Shown here: in pieces, positions 1 to 12,083 of the stretch
Layout of the letters: every line of letters starts with the position of its first letter
Position numbering within the stretch: the stretch's first letter is position 1
DNA from: Venturia oleaginea
Taxonomy: Eukaryota > Ascomycota > Dothideomycetes > Venturiales > Venturiaceae
Direction: 5' to 3'
Assembly: GCA_013176395.1 (NCBI GenBank)
Contig: JABMLP010000012.1
Coordinates: forward strand, 496,001 to 560,000
DNA length: 64,000 nt
Position numbers and translations under genes: made by a program
Notes under the pieces: generated by a model
Database searches by the model: none
Told to the model about the DNA's origin: nothing
What the model saw: only the letters and a program-made list of their open reading frames with translations

Positions 1-1055
1 TGGGCGATGGATGATGAAAGGTGTAACTTGCCACTTCATCGGCGCGATTGGTTGCGTGAAGGGAATGCATCTCTCATCTTCCTCTGCTTCAAGCATCTGG
101 TATCCTTCCCACTGAGCGTCTTTCTTTTGAGCCAGATCGTATACACGTTTGTACAACGGAGTGACCTGCAGAAGTGTTCGCGAACCCACAAGCAACCAAA
201 CAGAGCTTCGCGAAAGGGAAAATGGGTGATTGGGAGATCTCGCTTGGAAAGATCCTTTTCGTGATTCGTTAGAACTGGTTTCCTCGGGCCACATGAATCC
301 ATGCAAATAATATCAACAAGTAAACCTTCAGCAACCGGGCCTCACGTGCAATAGTACAGATTATCGAGCCGAAAGGAACAGTTTACACTCAATGCCGGAT
401 GCACTGTCTTTCCTCCTATGGTACGAGTAAAAAGTGTCTCAAATGCGCGTCGCCTCATCTAGCATCATCTCAAAAGCCTGGGTCCCATACGGCTTCTCCG
501 ACGCTAGAAAGCTTCCCGCCGTGCTCCGTGAAAAGGCCGATATAACACCTAGCGAACAAAAATCTCACAGGCAACTTCTGACTGGTGGAGAATTGGAGGG
601 GGAAGAAGTGTGCCCCTCCTCACATATCTGTTTACATTCTCTCGGTGGAAAGACGACCGGAATTTTCAATTGACTTTATTTCCTTCGTCACCAAGATCCA
701 ACTGCAATCGTCCATTTTTCGGAAGAAGCAGGTAGAGAAGTCTTCAGTTCAATTCGAGAGGGACTTCTCGGTAGGAACTAGAAGAAGCACTGGCACGGGC
801 GACGGACAAGTGCTCGGACGCTGCTATTAACCACTGTGCTGTGACATGGCTATGACAGGTCGACAGGCGGCGGCTGCATGACCTCACTATATACACATAG
901 GTAGCCTAGCATGGTGGGAAAAAAGGAATCCATATAAGTTTTAACCATATGCATCTCGCATCTTTACCCCTCCACATCAGCAAACAGACATCCTCACCTC
1001 CACCTGTTCACTTCACCTCACCAACTAACCCCCTCAACGTAGCTCAACAATCAAG
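1..1055. other. Upstream region without a supported gene
   Basis: Only short open frames of fewer than 100 codons occur on either strand, none with a recognisable domain or convincing splice pattern. The last 100 bases are CT- and CAACA-rich, as expected for a fungal promoter and 5' leader of the alcohol dehydrogenase gene that starts at 1056. Confidence 0.6.
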
Positions 1056-2292
1056 ATGCCATATCCAGAGACAGCAGAGGGCTTCGTGATTGAAGACCCA
1101 AAGAACTGGTCCACCTTCAAAAAGCAAGAGGCACGCTCCTCCCATTGTTTCACAATAGCCGCAACCAACTAAACCCACCACAGTTCAAGCTCAAGCCCTT
1201 CGAAGACCATGACATTGATATCGCCATTGACGCCTGCGGTGTCTGCGGCTCCGACGTACACACAATTACTGGCGGTTGGGGCGAAGTCCCCCTTCCAATC
1301 TGCGTAGGCCATGAAGTCATCGGTCGCGCCATAAAGGTCGGATCAGCCGTCAAGGATATCAAAGTCGGAGATCGCGTTGGTGTCGGCGCCCAAATCGGTG
1401 CCGATTTGACGTGCCAGAACTGCAAGGCCGACCAGGAGAAGTGAGTAGACACACTATTGGCAGAAAGGTGACTTTGTCTAATTATTGTCAGCTACTGCCC
1501 AAACTCAATTGATACCTATGGCGCACCTTACCCAGATGGAACAATCTCTCAGGGTGGTTATGCCTCGCATATTCGTGCGCATGAGTACTTTACGTTCAAA
1601 ATCCCGGATAACATTCCTACCGAAATTGCTGCGCCTATGTTGTGCGCAGGATTGACTGTGTACTCGCCTCTAGTGCGTCTCGGAGCTGGACCAGGAAAGA
1701 AGATTGCCATTATTGGAGTGTGAGTTTTGCCGGCACGATTTCGTCGAGATCATCACTAATGCCCAACAGAGGAGGATTAGGACATTTCGCAATCCTCTGG
1801 GCGGCTGCCCTCGGTGCTGAAGTCTACGTCATCTCCCACTCCCCATCGAAGAAGGAGGATGCATTGAAGATGGGCGCAAAGCACTTCATCGTCAACGACA
1901 AGGAGGACTGGGCAAAGGATTACGCATTCACCTTCGATTTCATCCTCAACACGGCAGACATGACCCATCAATTCAAACTCGCCGATTATTTCGGCACTTT
2001 GAAGGTCATGGGTAAATTCCACAACGTCGGGATGCCAGATCACCCAATCAGCTTGATGTTGCAGGACTTTGCTTCGAACGGTTGTTATATTGGTACGTCC
2101 CATATCGGTAACAGACCTGAGATGATTGCCATGTTCGAGCTTGCAAGCAAGCAGAACATCAAGTCGTGGGTTGAGACTATTGATATCAGCGAGGCAGGAT
2201 GCAAGGAGGCTGTCGAGCGGGTGAAGAATAACAAGGTCAGATATCGATTCACACTCACCGGTTATGACAAGGTGTTTGGAAAGCGCGCTTAG
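1056..2292 (+). CDS. NADP-dependent medium-chain alcohol dehydrogenase (ADH6/ADH7 type)
   Basis: Cytosolic zinc alcohol dehydrogenase expected to reduce cinnamaldehyde-like, aliphatic and aromatic aldehydes with NADPH. I model four exons, 1056-1130, 1184-1440, 1492-1719 and 1770-2292, giving 360 residues, the usual family length. Visible landmarks are the catalytic-zinc motif CGVCGSDVH near residue 43, GHE near 68, structural-zinc cysteines in [12 protein letters not shown] at about 102-113, and the Rossmann motif GVGGLG near 187, which is rebuilt across the third intron. The first intron (1131-1183) has a GC donor and an AG acceptor; joining there gives FKKQE followed by FKLKPF, as in related fungal proteins, so the non-canonical intron is well supported. 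The other introns are GT-AG. The start is the only ATG giving the conserved N-terminus [10 protein letters not shown]. Confidence 0.93.
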
Positions 2293-3660
2293 GTGGTTCC
2301 CTGAAAGGATATATGATGACTCGTTGACCAGAAAAAGTAATTGACGGTGTATATATACAAATAGACTGTAATCACTATCTTCCATTTGATTGACCATTTG
2401 CCCCACATCCTTGTTTGCGTGTCTGTCTCATATCAATCTGTCCGGGTGTAAGTGTTGCGAATTTTCGAATCAGCGAAATGAGCCAGGCAATGTCGGGGCT
2501 GTTTATGCTGATGAGGAATCCACTTCTTAGCAGCCACGTCAACGGATTGCAGGCGTTTGGTATTCTCAAAGTCTTTGACTTTACTCACGAGAGAGCAATC
2601 TCTCTGTTCACAGGGATGAATAGAGAAAGAAATACAAGCAGAACGAGGTGAAGTCGAATTAAAGTTGACAGGTAATAGACACCGTCCGTCCACCTGGGCA
2701 CCTCACCAGTCAAATAACGTGGCGTTTGATCTCCAGGGTATGTAGTACTCCTAGCTGAATCTGTCCACGCTTGAGGCCCTGATGGCCATCATGGTGGATG
2801 ATTTTCCAGTCTCCACCATACACCGAGCAGAGAGCTGAATCCTCCTCGTTAGTCGTTGCCCAGCTCGCTTGCATCGCATCGCAGAGGGCCGCACCGTTCT
2901 TCAGGGTCATCTCGATGTCGGCGATGTATGCATGTCAGATATGTTTGCTTTCTTCTCACTGAGGGCTTGTTGGAAGATGATTCTTTGGGCGTGGAGTTGC
3001 TGATTCTGGCGATTCTGGTGAATCTAGAGGGGGGTTGTTCGAGTTAGATTTGTGATCTGATCAGATCAAACAAAGAGAATATACCCAAAAATCCTAGATT
3101 TGTCCGTATGATTAATTCTGCGCGGCTATTTGATTGCAGCCAATCAGAGGGCTTAAACGGCCAACAAATCGAACAATTGGCCAGCCCAAGATATCGCCAG
3201 ATTCGCTGGCCGTCAGAATACGCCCTAGAACACGCCAGAATAAGCCTAAAACGGACAGGATTTTACAAAATGTGTGAACTAACAAATTCTTTCCGAACAG
3301 CTTTGCATTTACTGCATTTATTGAATTTAGCCACCAAAATCGAACAAATGTACGCTCATGGAATCTTTCTCGAATAAGCCCTCAGGGTCCGAAGACTTGA
3401 CTTCTTCCAGCTGCAACCGAAGCTAACATGGCGTACATAGTCTGAGCTGCGTCTTTCGAGCAATGTGGAATTCCGTATGCGGATTGGGCAGCATTGATGG
3501 GCAATTGCCAGAAGCGATCTGCCGATCTTTGAGATGTAACTGTGCCACTGTCCAGGGCATACAGTGGCAGCCATACACATGGAACACTCACCGTCTCCAC
3601 GTAGTCGTGTCCCTTCTGTTGTATGCTCAACCTGTAGGTCGCCCAGTAGACGAGTACTGA
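2293..3660. other. Intergenic region, no supported gene
   Basis: Small open frames exist on both strands. The most protein-like is on the minus strand at 2710-2910, but its upstream sequence has stops and only a weak possible intron. A plus-strand 89-codon ATG frame at 3108-3377 has no recognisable domain. I would not annotate either. Confidence 0.5.
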
Positions 3661-4101
3661 TCACGACTCTGTGACAGGCTCTGGTCTTGTCGAAAAGACA
3701 ATCTTGTGTCCCACAATATCTACGATTTCCAGCTCCTCTTGCCCACTCCCGAGTCCCGTCCTCTTCCTCATGATTCCTATTGGTTTCGGCAGCTTCTTGA
3801 CCTCGCCTGTCATGCGCTGATTTTGTCCAATGTAGAGGTGCACCCGTTTCATCCAGGCCGTGTCGCTGGCTGGATTCGTTGGCTGATACTGTGGAAACAC
3901 TAGTCTGCCCACTGGGGTATCAATTTTGTATTCCGCATTATCCAAGTCCATCTCTTCTGCTGTGGGCGTGGGAACGTGGATTGTGCCTTGAAGTTCGATT
4001 AGGGCGAGACCAGAGGGAGTTTGGAGAAGATTCGGAAGAGGATTCGAGGCTTTGGGGTCCATGGTGAGGCCGGACGGAGGATGGATTGGAATTGTGGGCA
4101 T
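3661..4101 (-). CDS. CTF8: Ctf8, subunit of the alternative Ctf18-RFC clamp loader
   Basis: Nuclear protein that joins Dcc1 and Ctf18-RFC to act on PCNA at replication forks, supporting sister-chromatid cohesion and checkpoint signalling. The single-exon protein has 146 residues. The diagnostic stretches are LPNLLQTPSGLALIELQGTI near the N-terminus, GRLVFPQY in the middle and RMTGEVKKLPKPIGIMRK in the C-terminal half, in the order expected for the Ctf8 family. The frame is open upstream to 4284, but family similarity begins just after the Met at 4101 (MPTIPIHPPSG), so I chose that start; the extra upstream residues look like translated leader. It is convergent with the alcohol dehydrogenase gene, about 1.4 kb away. 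Confidence 0.88.
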   Translation of the reverse strand: MPTIPIHPPSGLTMDPKASNPLPNLLQTPSGLALIELQGTIHVPTPTAEEMDLDNAEYKIDTPVGRLVFPQYQPTNPASDTAWMKRVHLYIGQNQRMTGEVKKLPKPIGIMRKRTGLGSGQEELEIVDIVGHKIVFSTRPEPVTES

Positions 4102-5578
4102 TTTGGATAGGTTTATGAGCTGAGTTGAGTCAATATGGTGTTTGTGGAGAATTGATGTCTTTGGCGGAAAGAAGATTGATTTGTCGACGCGCGAGATGAC
4201 GCGCCGTGAAAAGTGAGGTCTCACAAATTGCGTCGACAACAACAATATTTTATCTGCGTTCATGAAGAGGCCCATTCGATTCAATTCAACCCTCTACGCT
4301 TCTTTTTCTTAGCTATTCTCTTGTCTACAGCATCATCCGCTTCTCTCACTATTCTCAGCTTTCTGCTCCTTTCTCTATGCGATGCTATCTTTCACTATTC
4401 TAGGGTGCCATTACCTCATACTACGACCGATCGTGTCGATTATCCGGTTTGGCTCCTCAGCTCCCTGGCATCTTGCGAGCGACATTCGAAGAAAAAGGCC
4501 ATGTCGAAGGACAGGTGGATGCATCGGCTGTGCCCATAGTGCTCGGCAACGTCCTGGAAGATGACAATTCGTTGAGGTCGATGAAGGCGAGTTCGAGGCC
4601 TGTAGCCTTTTCAAAGGATGTGTGGCATCTTTTTACGGTTGACTGTTGATTCGCAGACCAGCAGCCTCTTTGACAACGTCCTGCAGAGAGTCATTGCCCG
4701 AGGATATGCACCCCATCACGCCCATGCATCTCTAGGGCCCGCTCCACCGTGTCGCCATTAGTGCTCTCCGGGGAAGCTCCGAGGGCACAACAAGATACCA
4801 CAGTACACAGTAAACAGCACCGGCGTCCCTGTTCTAGATATTTGATCAGATGGTCATGGCACGATACATGCTAGAGTGCTGGACTGGGGCTCGAGGGTCG
4901 AGACCTGGATTTCCTGCTATGTCTAGTCCTTGCTGGGAAACTCAAATCCATATCCCAATTTCCTGCTGCCGGGGATTTATTTCGGCGGTCATACATCGTG
5001 TATCCATGCCTTCGCAGTTCGCACTGAACCAGCGAGGTCCACAGGCGGGATATGCTCACGCGCGGGCTTCGCTCCATCATGATTATGGTATCATCCTGAG
5101 GTAGAGGGCGATTCTAATCTGGGCATGGCCATTGACAACAGACTTAAGGAGACAAATGGTCAGGTGAGGATGCCAATCGCGCTGATTTTGTGATCCGAGT
5201 CATCTCCTCGTCCTCAAGTCAGTCCCTGGAGACAAACCGTGGCTCCACATTGGTCATCCCTGGACCATAGCTCAAGCTTCCTTCTGTGCGAAGACGTCAG
5301 GTCCAAACTTCCCCCGCACATGGTCTTTACCCATCACGGCTTGGAAGGAAGACGTGAAAATACATAAAGCTGGGGTCGAACCCTTCAACGGATTGCTAAA
5401 CAATAAATACTCGGTTGCGCTGTGTTCAGGACAATTTTGCCATTTACCCGGTCTCCTGAGATATTAATTGACGAACCCGGGCACTGCAACAACAACTTCT
5501 TCACCCCGCGCAATCCCTTAATTCAAGCTTCAAGCTCCCCTAAATCCTCTCCTCTGACCGCTCGAAACCCTTCATAAC
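4102..5578. other. Divergent intergenic region between CTF8 and acetyl-CoA synthetase
   Basis: About 1.5 kb with only short, unconvincing open frames. It must hold the promoters of both flanking genes. Two CCCCGC hexamers, at 5312-5317 and 5504-5509, fit the SYGGRG consensus of the carbon-catabolite repressor CreA on the minus strand. This would suit an acetate-utilisation gene, but hexamers this short occur by chance. Confidence 0.4.
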
Positions 5579-8066
5579 ATGTCTGAAGGCGACGTCCAGC
5601 CCCCCAAGGCGCCTGTAGTAGCTGAAGCGCATGAGGTCGATACTTACCATGGTAAGCTTTTTCAATGTTCGGAGGGACACGGTTAAGACATGGGCTAACA
5701 AGTTCGCAGTGCCAAAGGCGTTCTTTGAGTTCGTCACACTGTTCCTTAGCTCAACTCACGTGAAATCTTACGCTGGGAAACTTAGAGTGAATGGATGCTC
5801 AATTGCAAGTGCTAATCATGATGGCATAGAAAACACCCTCACAAGCCCCATCTCGATGGCCTCGATGCCTACAAACAAATGTACAAGGAGTCGATAGAGA
5901 AACCAGACGAGTTCTGGGGCAAGATGGCGCGTGAGCTTCTCACATGGCAACAAGACTTTCAGACAGTGCACAGTGGAAGCTTCGCTGGTGGTGACAATGC
6001 TTGGTTCTTGGAAGGCCGCCTGAATGCTTCATACAACTGTGTCGACCGACATGCGTTTAAGGATCCTAACAAGACAGCAATTATCTACGAAAGTGATGAG
6101 CCGGGTGAGGGACGCAAGATCTCTTATGGTGAGCTTCTTCGTGAAGTTTCCAGACTCGCCTATGTTTTGAAGGAGATGGGCGTCAGGAAAGGTGATACCG
6201 TTGCCCTGTATCTACCCATGATTCCGGAGGCTGTGTTTGCTTTCCTTGCCTGCTCCCGCATTGGAGCTGTCCACTCTGTGGTCTTCGCCGGGTTTTCGTC
6301 TGATTCCCTTCGAGATCGTATTATCGACGCCGAGTCCAAGGTTGTCATCACTACCGACGAAGGAAAGCGTGGCGGAAAGGTCATCGGAACCAAGAAGATT
6401 GTCGACGAAGCGCTCAAGCAATGCCCAGACATCACAGGCTGCCTAGTCTTCAAAAGAACGGGCGCCGATGTGCCTTGGACCAAGGGTCGTGACTTCTGGT
6501 GGCACGAAGAGGTTGAGAAATATCCCAACTACATCGCACCAGAATCCATGAACTCTGAAGATCCTCTATTCCTTCTCTACACCTCTGGATCTACTGGAAA
6601 ACCAAAGGGGGTTATGCACACCACTGGCGGATACCTTCTGGGTGCTGCTGCCACGGTAAGTACGTTTTCGATATTCATCCTGGCGACACATTTTTCTGCG
6701 GTGGCGATGTTGGTTGGATTACTGGACATACTTATGTTGTTTACGCTCCTCTTCTTTTGGGTGTTGCTACTGTCGTTTTCGAGGGTACCCCAGCTTATCC
6801 AGACTTCTCTCGATACTGGGATGTGGTTGAGAAGTACAATGTCAGCCAATTTTACGTTGCGCCAACTGCTCTGCGTCTCTTGAAGCGTGCTGGAGACCAG
6901 CATGTCAAGCACCAGATGAAAAATCTTAGAATCCTCGGCTCTGTCGGAGAACCCATTGCTTCAGAAGTTTGGAAATGGTACTTTGAGGTTGTCGGAAAGG
7001 AGGAGGCACATATTGTTGATGTGAGTCGAACGATTACGACACTCGCCTAGCGTTTACTAATACTCCTCAGACGTACTGGCAGACTGAGACCGGGTCCCAC
7101 GTCATCACACCACTTGGCGGAATCACGCCTACAAAACCGGGCAGTGCATCTCTTCCATTCTTTGGCATTGAGCCAGCGATTATCGACCCTGTATCAGGTG
7201 AAGAGATCCACGGCAATGATATTGAAGGTGTGCTTGCATTCAAGCAGCCCTGGCCAAGCATGGCAAGGACTGTATGGGGCGCGCACAAGCGTTATATGGA
7301 TACCTACCTTACAGTCTATCCCAACTACTACGTATGCTTCTCTTGGCTACATGGTACCGAGACCTGGTCAGCTGACGTTATCCTAGTTTACTGGCGATGG
7401 AGCAGGCCGAGACCACGAAGGATACTACTGGATCCGTGGCCGTGTTGACGATGTTGTCAATGTTTCTGGCCACAGATTATCAACTGCCGAAATTGAGGCT
7501 GCTCTCATCGAGCATCGTGAGTTTTTAATGGCTTTGCCACTGTAGAAGCACGACTAACGTGATTTTATAGACTCGGTCGCTGAAGCAGCGGTTGTCGGTG
7601 TTAGCGATGAGCTCACTGGACAAGCTGTCAACGCCTTTGTTGCTTTGAAGGATGGATTCGACCACAGTGATCAGATCAAGAAAGATCTCATTCTACAAGT
7701 GCGCAAATCGATTGGGCCATTTGCCGCTCCTAAAGCCATTTTCACAGTGGACGATTTGCCCAAGACTCGTTCTGGAAAGATCATGCGCCGCATCCTAAGA
7801 AAGATTCTAGCGGGAGAAGAAGACCAGCTTGGTGATACGTCGACAGTAAGTCAAAGACTCCAATTCTCTTTTCACCAATCGCGTGGCGACCAAGCCAAAC
7901 CTTCTTACATTTGCGGGGTATCCACCTGATACGCGCTGCACCTCCCTATTTATTCGTACGAACTCTGTGGCGACCGATTACTAACATGTGGCAACAGCTT
8001 TCGGACCCAAGTGTAGTTGATAAGATCATTGAGATTGTACAAAAGTCGCGTCCGGCCAAGAAATAA
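5579..8066 (+). CDS. facA: Acetyl-CoA synthetase with an apparent 1-base frameshift
   Basis: AMP-forming acetate-CoA ligase making acetyl-CoA from acetate, ATP and CoA. I model seven exons: 5579-5651, 5710-5728, 5830-7020, 7071-7331, 7387-7516, 7571-7845 and 7998-8066. The second exon is only 19 nt but is needed to join TYHV to PKAFFE and then [11 protein letters not shown]. Family marks include [11 protein letters not shown] near residue 281, [22 protein letters not shown], and the C-terminal [11 protein letters not shown] with the acylatable lysine. The exons total 2018 nt, one short of a multiple of three. At 6655-6656 the text ACG-GTAAG-TAC runs into an intact KYVFDIH region in the -1 frame; a third G would give ATGKYVFD, the family consensus. 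The rest of the protein (about 672 residues if one base is missing) is undamaged, so I favour an assembly error or a very recent mutation over an old pseudogene. Confidence 0.9.
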
Positions 8067-8707
8067 GAAACAAGAAACAAGAAATGTGTAGATAATGAGA
8101 TTGATTGGTGATTGCGATTGCAACGAGTGAGAGGTGTAAGGTCACGGCTGTGTTCAGCAACGTGAATTGCGTCTGCCCAGTGGAATGCTCTTGGCTTTCA
8201 AGACTTTTATCTTCTCAACGGACTGGCTTTTGTGGCTTTGGTTATGAGCGATTTTACCGGCTGCGGCTGGAGGGAGGATCTTTGAATGATACGAGTCCCT
8301 TTCAAGACCTGTTTGCGGAGCTGATAATGTGGATTCCTTGGTGGGCTGTAGTTGGGGTTATGAGATTGAGAAATGTGAATGATGAACGCAAGATGTCTGC
8401 TTGGAGTAATGTTCGTGTCGATATAAATACACTACTGCGCTTGGATGATTGTCCGCGTAACCATCCCAGACGGAAACGCGGGACATGATTCATGATTCCC
8501 GCATGATTCATGCCCCCTTGGAGGCTGTGCAGGGTGGAATAAGCGACCGTCGCTGCAACACTGAGGAAACAGACTCACCCAGAGGAAACAAAGACCACCT
8601 GCACCAAGACACCCACCAAACATGCCACTCTCTCACCATTCTACCACCTCCACCTCCCCTAAATAAACCCTACACACGCTCTCTCTGCCCGTAACAGGCC
8701 ACTCGTT
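8067..8707. other. Intergenic region, 3' flank of acetyl-CoA synthetase and promoter of the ADAM gene
   Basis: No supported gene. A 127-codon frame at 8105-8488 shows no domain. The final 130 bases are CACC- and CT-rich, consistent with a fungal promoter or leader. Confidence 0.5.
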
Positions 8708-11305
8708 ATGTTTTTCCTCAGGCTTGTCGCACGGGCAACCACCATAGCCTCGTTGGTTTCCGCATCCTCTGTCGAAAGGAACCCTCTCAGATCGCTCGGA
8801 AATGTACTAGATGCATCCATAGACACGCAATCCCACCGCTTAACCGCTTTCTCCTATTTCCAACTCTCCCTCTCAGCGTACCGCCGGCGGATACGGCTGC
8901 ACCTCGAACCAAACCATGATATTATCGCTGAGGGCGCACAAGTGCATTATCTGGGACACGATGGCGAAGTCGCAAGAGTAGAAAATATTAATAGGCTTGA
9001 TCACAAGGTGTACAAAGGTGATGCGTGGGCGGAAAATGTCGATGGGAGTTTTGGAAGAGTTGGATGGGCGAGAATTACTGTTGTAAGGGATGGGGATGAT
9101 CCATTGTTTGAAGGGGCTTTCTCCATCGATCGCGAACATTACCATATCCAATTGAGTTCAAATTATGCCCAGACGAGGTTGGAGAAGGATCCTACTGTTG
9201 AATTGTCGGGAGAGAATTATATGGTCGTTTGGAGAGACTCGGATCTTGTTGCTGATACACAATTGCATCAGGAGTTGAAGCGCGATGGAGCATATGGCGA
9301 TGTTTGCACATCGGACAGGTTGGATTTTAATATGGATCCTGCACATCCTGTATTTGCTGGTATTCAAGAACAGGACAATGATTCTTGGGCTAGCACTTCT
9401 ATGAGCGCTCTTTTCGGCAAGCGACAATTGGATACTGGAACCGGCGCTGGAAATGGTGCTGGTGTGAACCTGGTCTCGAGCATTGGAAATACGCAAGGAT
9501 GTCCAAGCATGAGGAAAGTCGCGCTCGTTGGGGTTGCCACCGATTGCACATATACTGCGACCTTCGATTCTGAGACCGCTACGCGCCAGAATGTCATCAA
9601 TCAGATGAACTCAGCGTCCAATCTATACGAGAGGACCTTCAATATCTCCCTTGGGCTCGCCAACCTTGTCATCAGTCCTAGGGATTGTCCTGGAAGTGCA
9701 CCGGCAGCTACACCCTGGAACGTCAATTGCCAGAGTAATACCGACATACAGGCACGTTTGAGTTTATTCTCATCATGGCGAGGAACGAAGAATGATAACT
9801 ACTCTCATTGGACTCTGCTCACGAATTGTAACAGTGGTTCTGCTGTTGGTTTAGCTTGGTTGGGACAGGCCTGCGTTGTGAACGCAGATTCGAGGAACTC
9901 GACATCTAGGGGTGGCGGTGTCCAGACTGTTGCCGGTGCGAATGTTGTCGCGAGAACCTCGACCGAGTGGCAGGTCATTGCGTAAGTGATGTGCACGTCT
10001 TGATAGCAACAGAGCTAACAGTGGTACCAGACACGAGACAGGACATACCTTTGGCGCCGTTCACGATTGTACTAGCTCGACTTGTGCTGATGGCACTTCT
10101 CGAGCACAACAGTGCTGCCCTCTCAGCAGTGGCACCTGTGATGCAGGAGAGAGATACCTCATGAACCCTTCGACTGGTCAGGGCATCACTGCATTTAGTC
10201 CATGCTCCATTGGCAACATTTGTTCAGCCTTCCAACGAAATAGCGTCAAAACCTTTTGCTTTAATAGCAATAAAGGAGTCACAACGATCACAGGTCAGCA
10301 GTGTGGTAACGGCATCGTTGAAGCGGGAGAAGATTGCGATTGTGGTGGCGATGCCAGTTGTGCTGGCAATCAGTGCTGCGATGCCGCGACTTGCAAGTTC
10401 AAAAATAACGCTATCTGCGATGACGCCAACGATGAGTGCTGTAGCAACTGCCAATTGGCTCCATCGACACAGACCTGTCGGCCGAGCACCGGCGAGTGTG
10501 ATCCGGCCGAGATGTGTACAGGCTCTTCTGCTACTTGCCCCGCTGACAACACTGCCACGGATGGAACAAACTGTTCGAACGGCTTGAAGTGTGCTAGTGG
10601 CCATTGCACATCAAGGGATCAGCAATGCAAGACTTTGATGGGATCCTACACGACTGGCAACGATACCTATGCTTGCGATCATCAAAGTTGCGCACTGTCT
10701 TGCGCTAGTCCGGAGTTTGGTACTGGTGTTTGCTATGGACTTCAGCAGAATTTCTTGGACGGGACGGAGTGTGGTGGTGGAGGACGCTGTTCCAACGTAA
10801 GTCTTTTCGCGTGCTTCACTTCTAGCCTTACACAACCCTACCCGTTGGCACCTCATTCCTGAAACGCGGACACTGACACATTTGACAGGGCCAATGCAAG
10901 GGCTCCAACTTCGGCAAAGAGATCAAATCCTGGATCGACGACCACAGAGCCCTAGTCATCGGCCTCTCGGCCGGAGTGGGAGGCCTCATCCTCCTCATGA
11001 TCCTATCCTGCATCTACCGCTCTGTTCAACGTAGACGCCGCCAAAAACGCTTCGCTACCCAGCAAAGTGCGTGGCCGGCTACTGGGTATCAAAGAGCGCA
11101 TAGGGGAACGAGGAATAACCCATCACAGTTCTACAATCCACCACCGATGCAAACTAGAGGCGATGGAGGGTTTGATGGTAGTTACAATGGAGTAGGCGGA
11201 AATGGATATAGCAGTCCTGTACAGCAGCAGAGTAGTGGACCGTGGTATCCACCGCCGCCTATGCCGGATCAACCGTATAATAGCCGGAGTGTGAGATATG
11301 CCTGA
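8708..11305 (+). CDS. ADAM-type membrane zinc metalloprotease (fungal ADM-B-like)
   Basis: Type I membrane protease of the reprolysin/ADAM family, acting in the secretory pathway or at the cell surface. Three exons, 8708-9981, 10031-10796 and 10889-11305, give 818 residues. In order: a signal-like N-terminus, a propeptide ending near a KR site at about 237, the catalytic domain with the zinc motif HETGHTFGAVHDC encoded immediately after intron 1, a disintegrin domain beginning QQCGNGIVEAGEDCDCG with dense cysteines, a Cys-rich segment, one membrane helix near residues 701-723 (ALVIGLSAGVGGLILLMIL), and a cytosolic Pro/Gln/Tyr-rich tail. Both introns are GT-AG. Fungal ADAM proteins are known as a family; substrates of this one are not evident. 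Confidence 0.93.
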
Positions 11306-12083
11306 ATGTTGAGTCTAGCATAGCGTTTTGGGTAGCGGGGTCTGTGGTTGACGACTGTCCGCTTGACGATTGTCCGCGCTTTTTTATATCTTTTTGTACA
11401 AACCCATTGGATTGGGCTCTGGGCTGGGCAGACACCTCAAGATATTGTTCTTGTCGTTGTTTGAGAGCGAATCACTTTCGTTCATGATTGCATCAAACGG
11501 CGTTTTGTTTTTGTTGCATGGCGATGGGTAGGATACCGATGGCGGGAGGAAGAATCTCTTAATGGGTACAAACATTATGGTTGCATTATGGAGACCGATG
11601 GGCTGCGTTGTTGTGTACTTAAGGTAGTAAGCTTAACTCTTAATTGTAAGCTCTTTTGAGTCTGGCCCCTTTCGTTTCTTCGGAAGTCTCGTTCTTCAAT
11701 GTCACTGCTTTCCAGCTGTCTTTTCTGGCTTCGGTTTCGCTCACAAATCGTCCTGCACTTTCACGGTTTCTTTGCGTTTCTTTTCCTGGTCCTCGGCTTA
11801 TGTGTGTGTTTGTGTCTGTGTCGGCCTCATGACCTAGACCGGTTTGACACTGCGAGCTTCGGATCAATATCGAAGATTTTCTGGCAATTGTTCCGAGCTA
11901 CGTTGACGGAAATTTAAAGATAATGATATCGAGTTGAGTATCTTATTACTACGGTCTATCACTACTCAATATACTACCGACACTCTTTAAGGCTCTACTA
12001 CTATTCTTTGTCACTCTACCACCACCACTCTTCAGCAAGCTACCACCACGCGCCGCACCTAGACAATCTACAGGACCTAAGCA
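11306..12083. other. Intergenic region with one copy of a palindromic repeat
   Basis: No supported gene. A degenerate copy of the dispersed hairpin family lies near 11857-11936. The 3' end of the ADAM transcript must lie in the first part. Confidence 0.5.
11857..11936. repeat. Dispersed palindromic element, copy 1 (degenerate)
   Basis: Contains GATCAATATCGAAGATTTTC followed by TGGCAATTG and, about 50 bases on, ATAATGATATCGAGTTGA. It resembles the clearer copies at 20430 and 21498, which share GATCGATATCGATAATTTTC and CTGGCGAT. The arms here are more diverged. Confidence 0.4.

Noticed and set aside
434..830. Overlapping plus-strand frames upstream of the dehydrogenase
   Set aside because: No domain or splice structure, and the two frames overlap out of phase.
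6660..6883. Hydrophobic C-terminal tail in the first synthetase frame, resembling a membrane protein
   Set aside because: It is an out-of-frame reading of the conserved synthetase sequence after the one-base shift at 6655.
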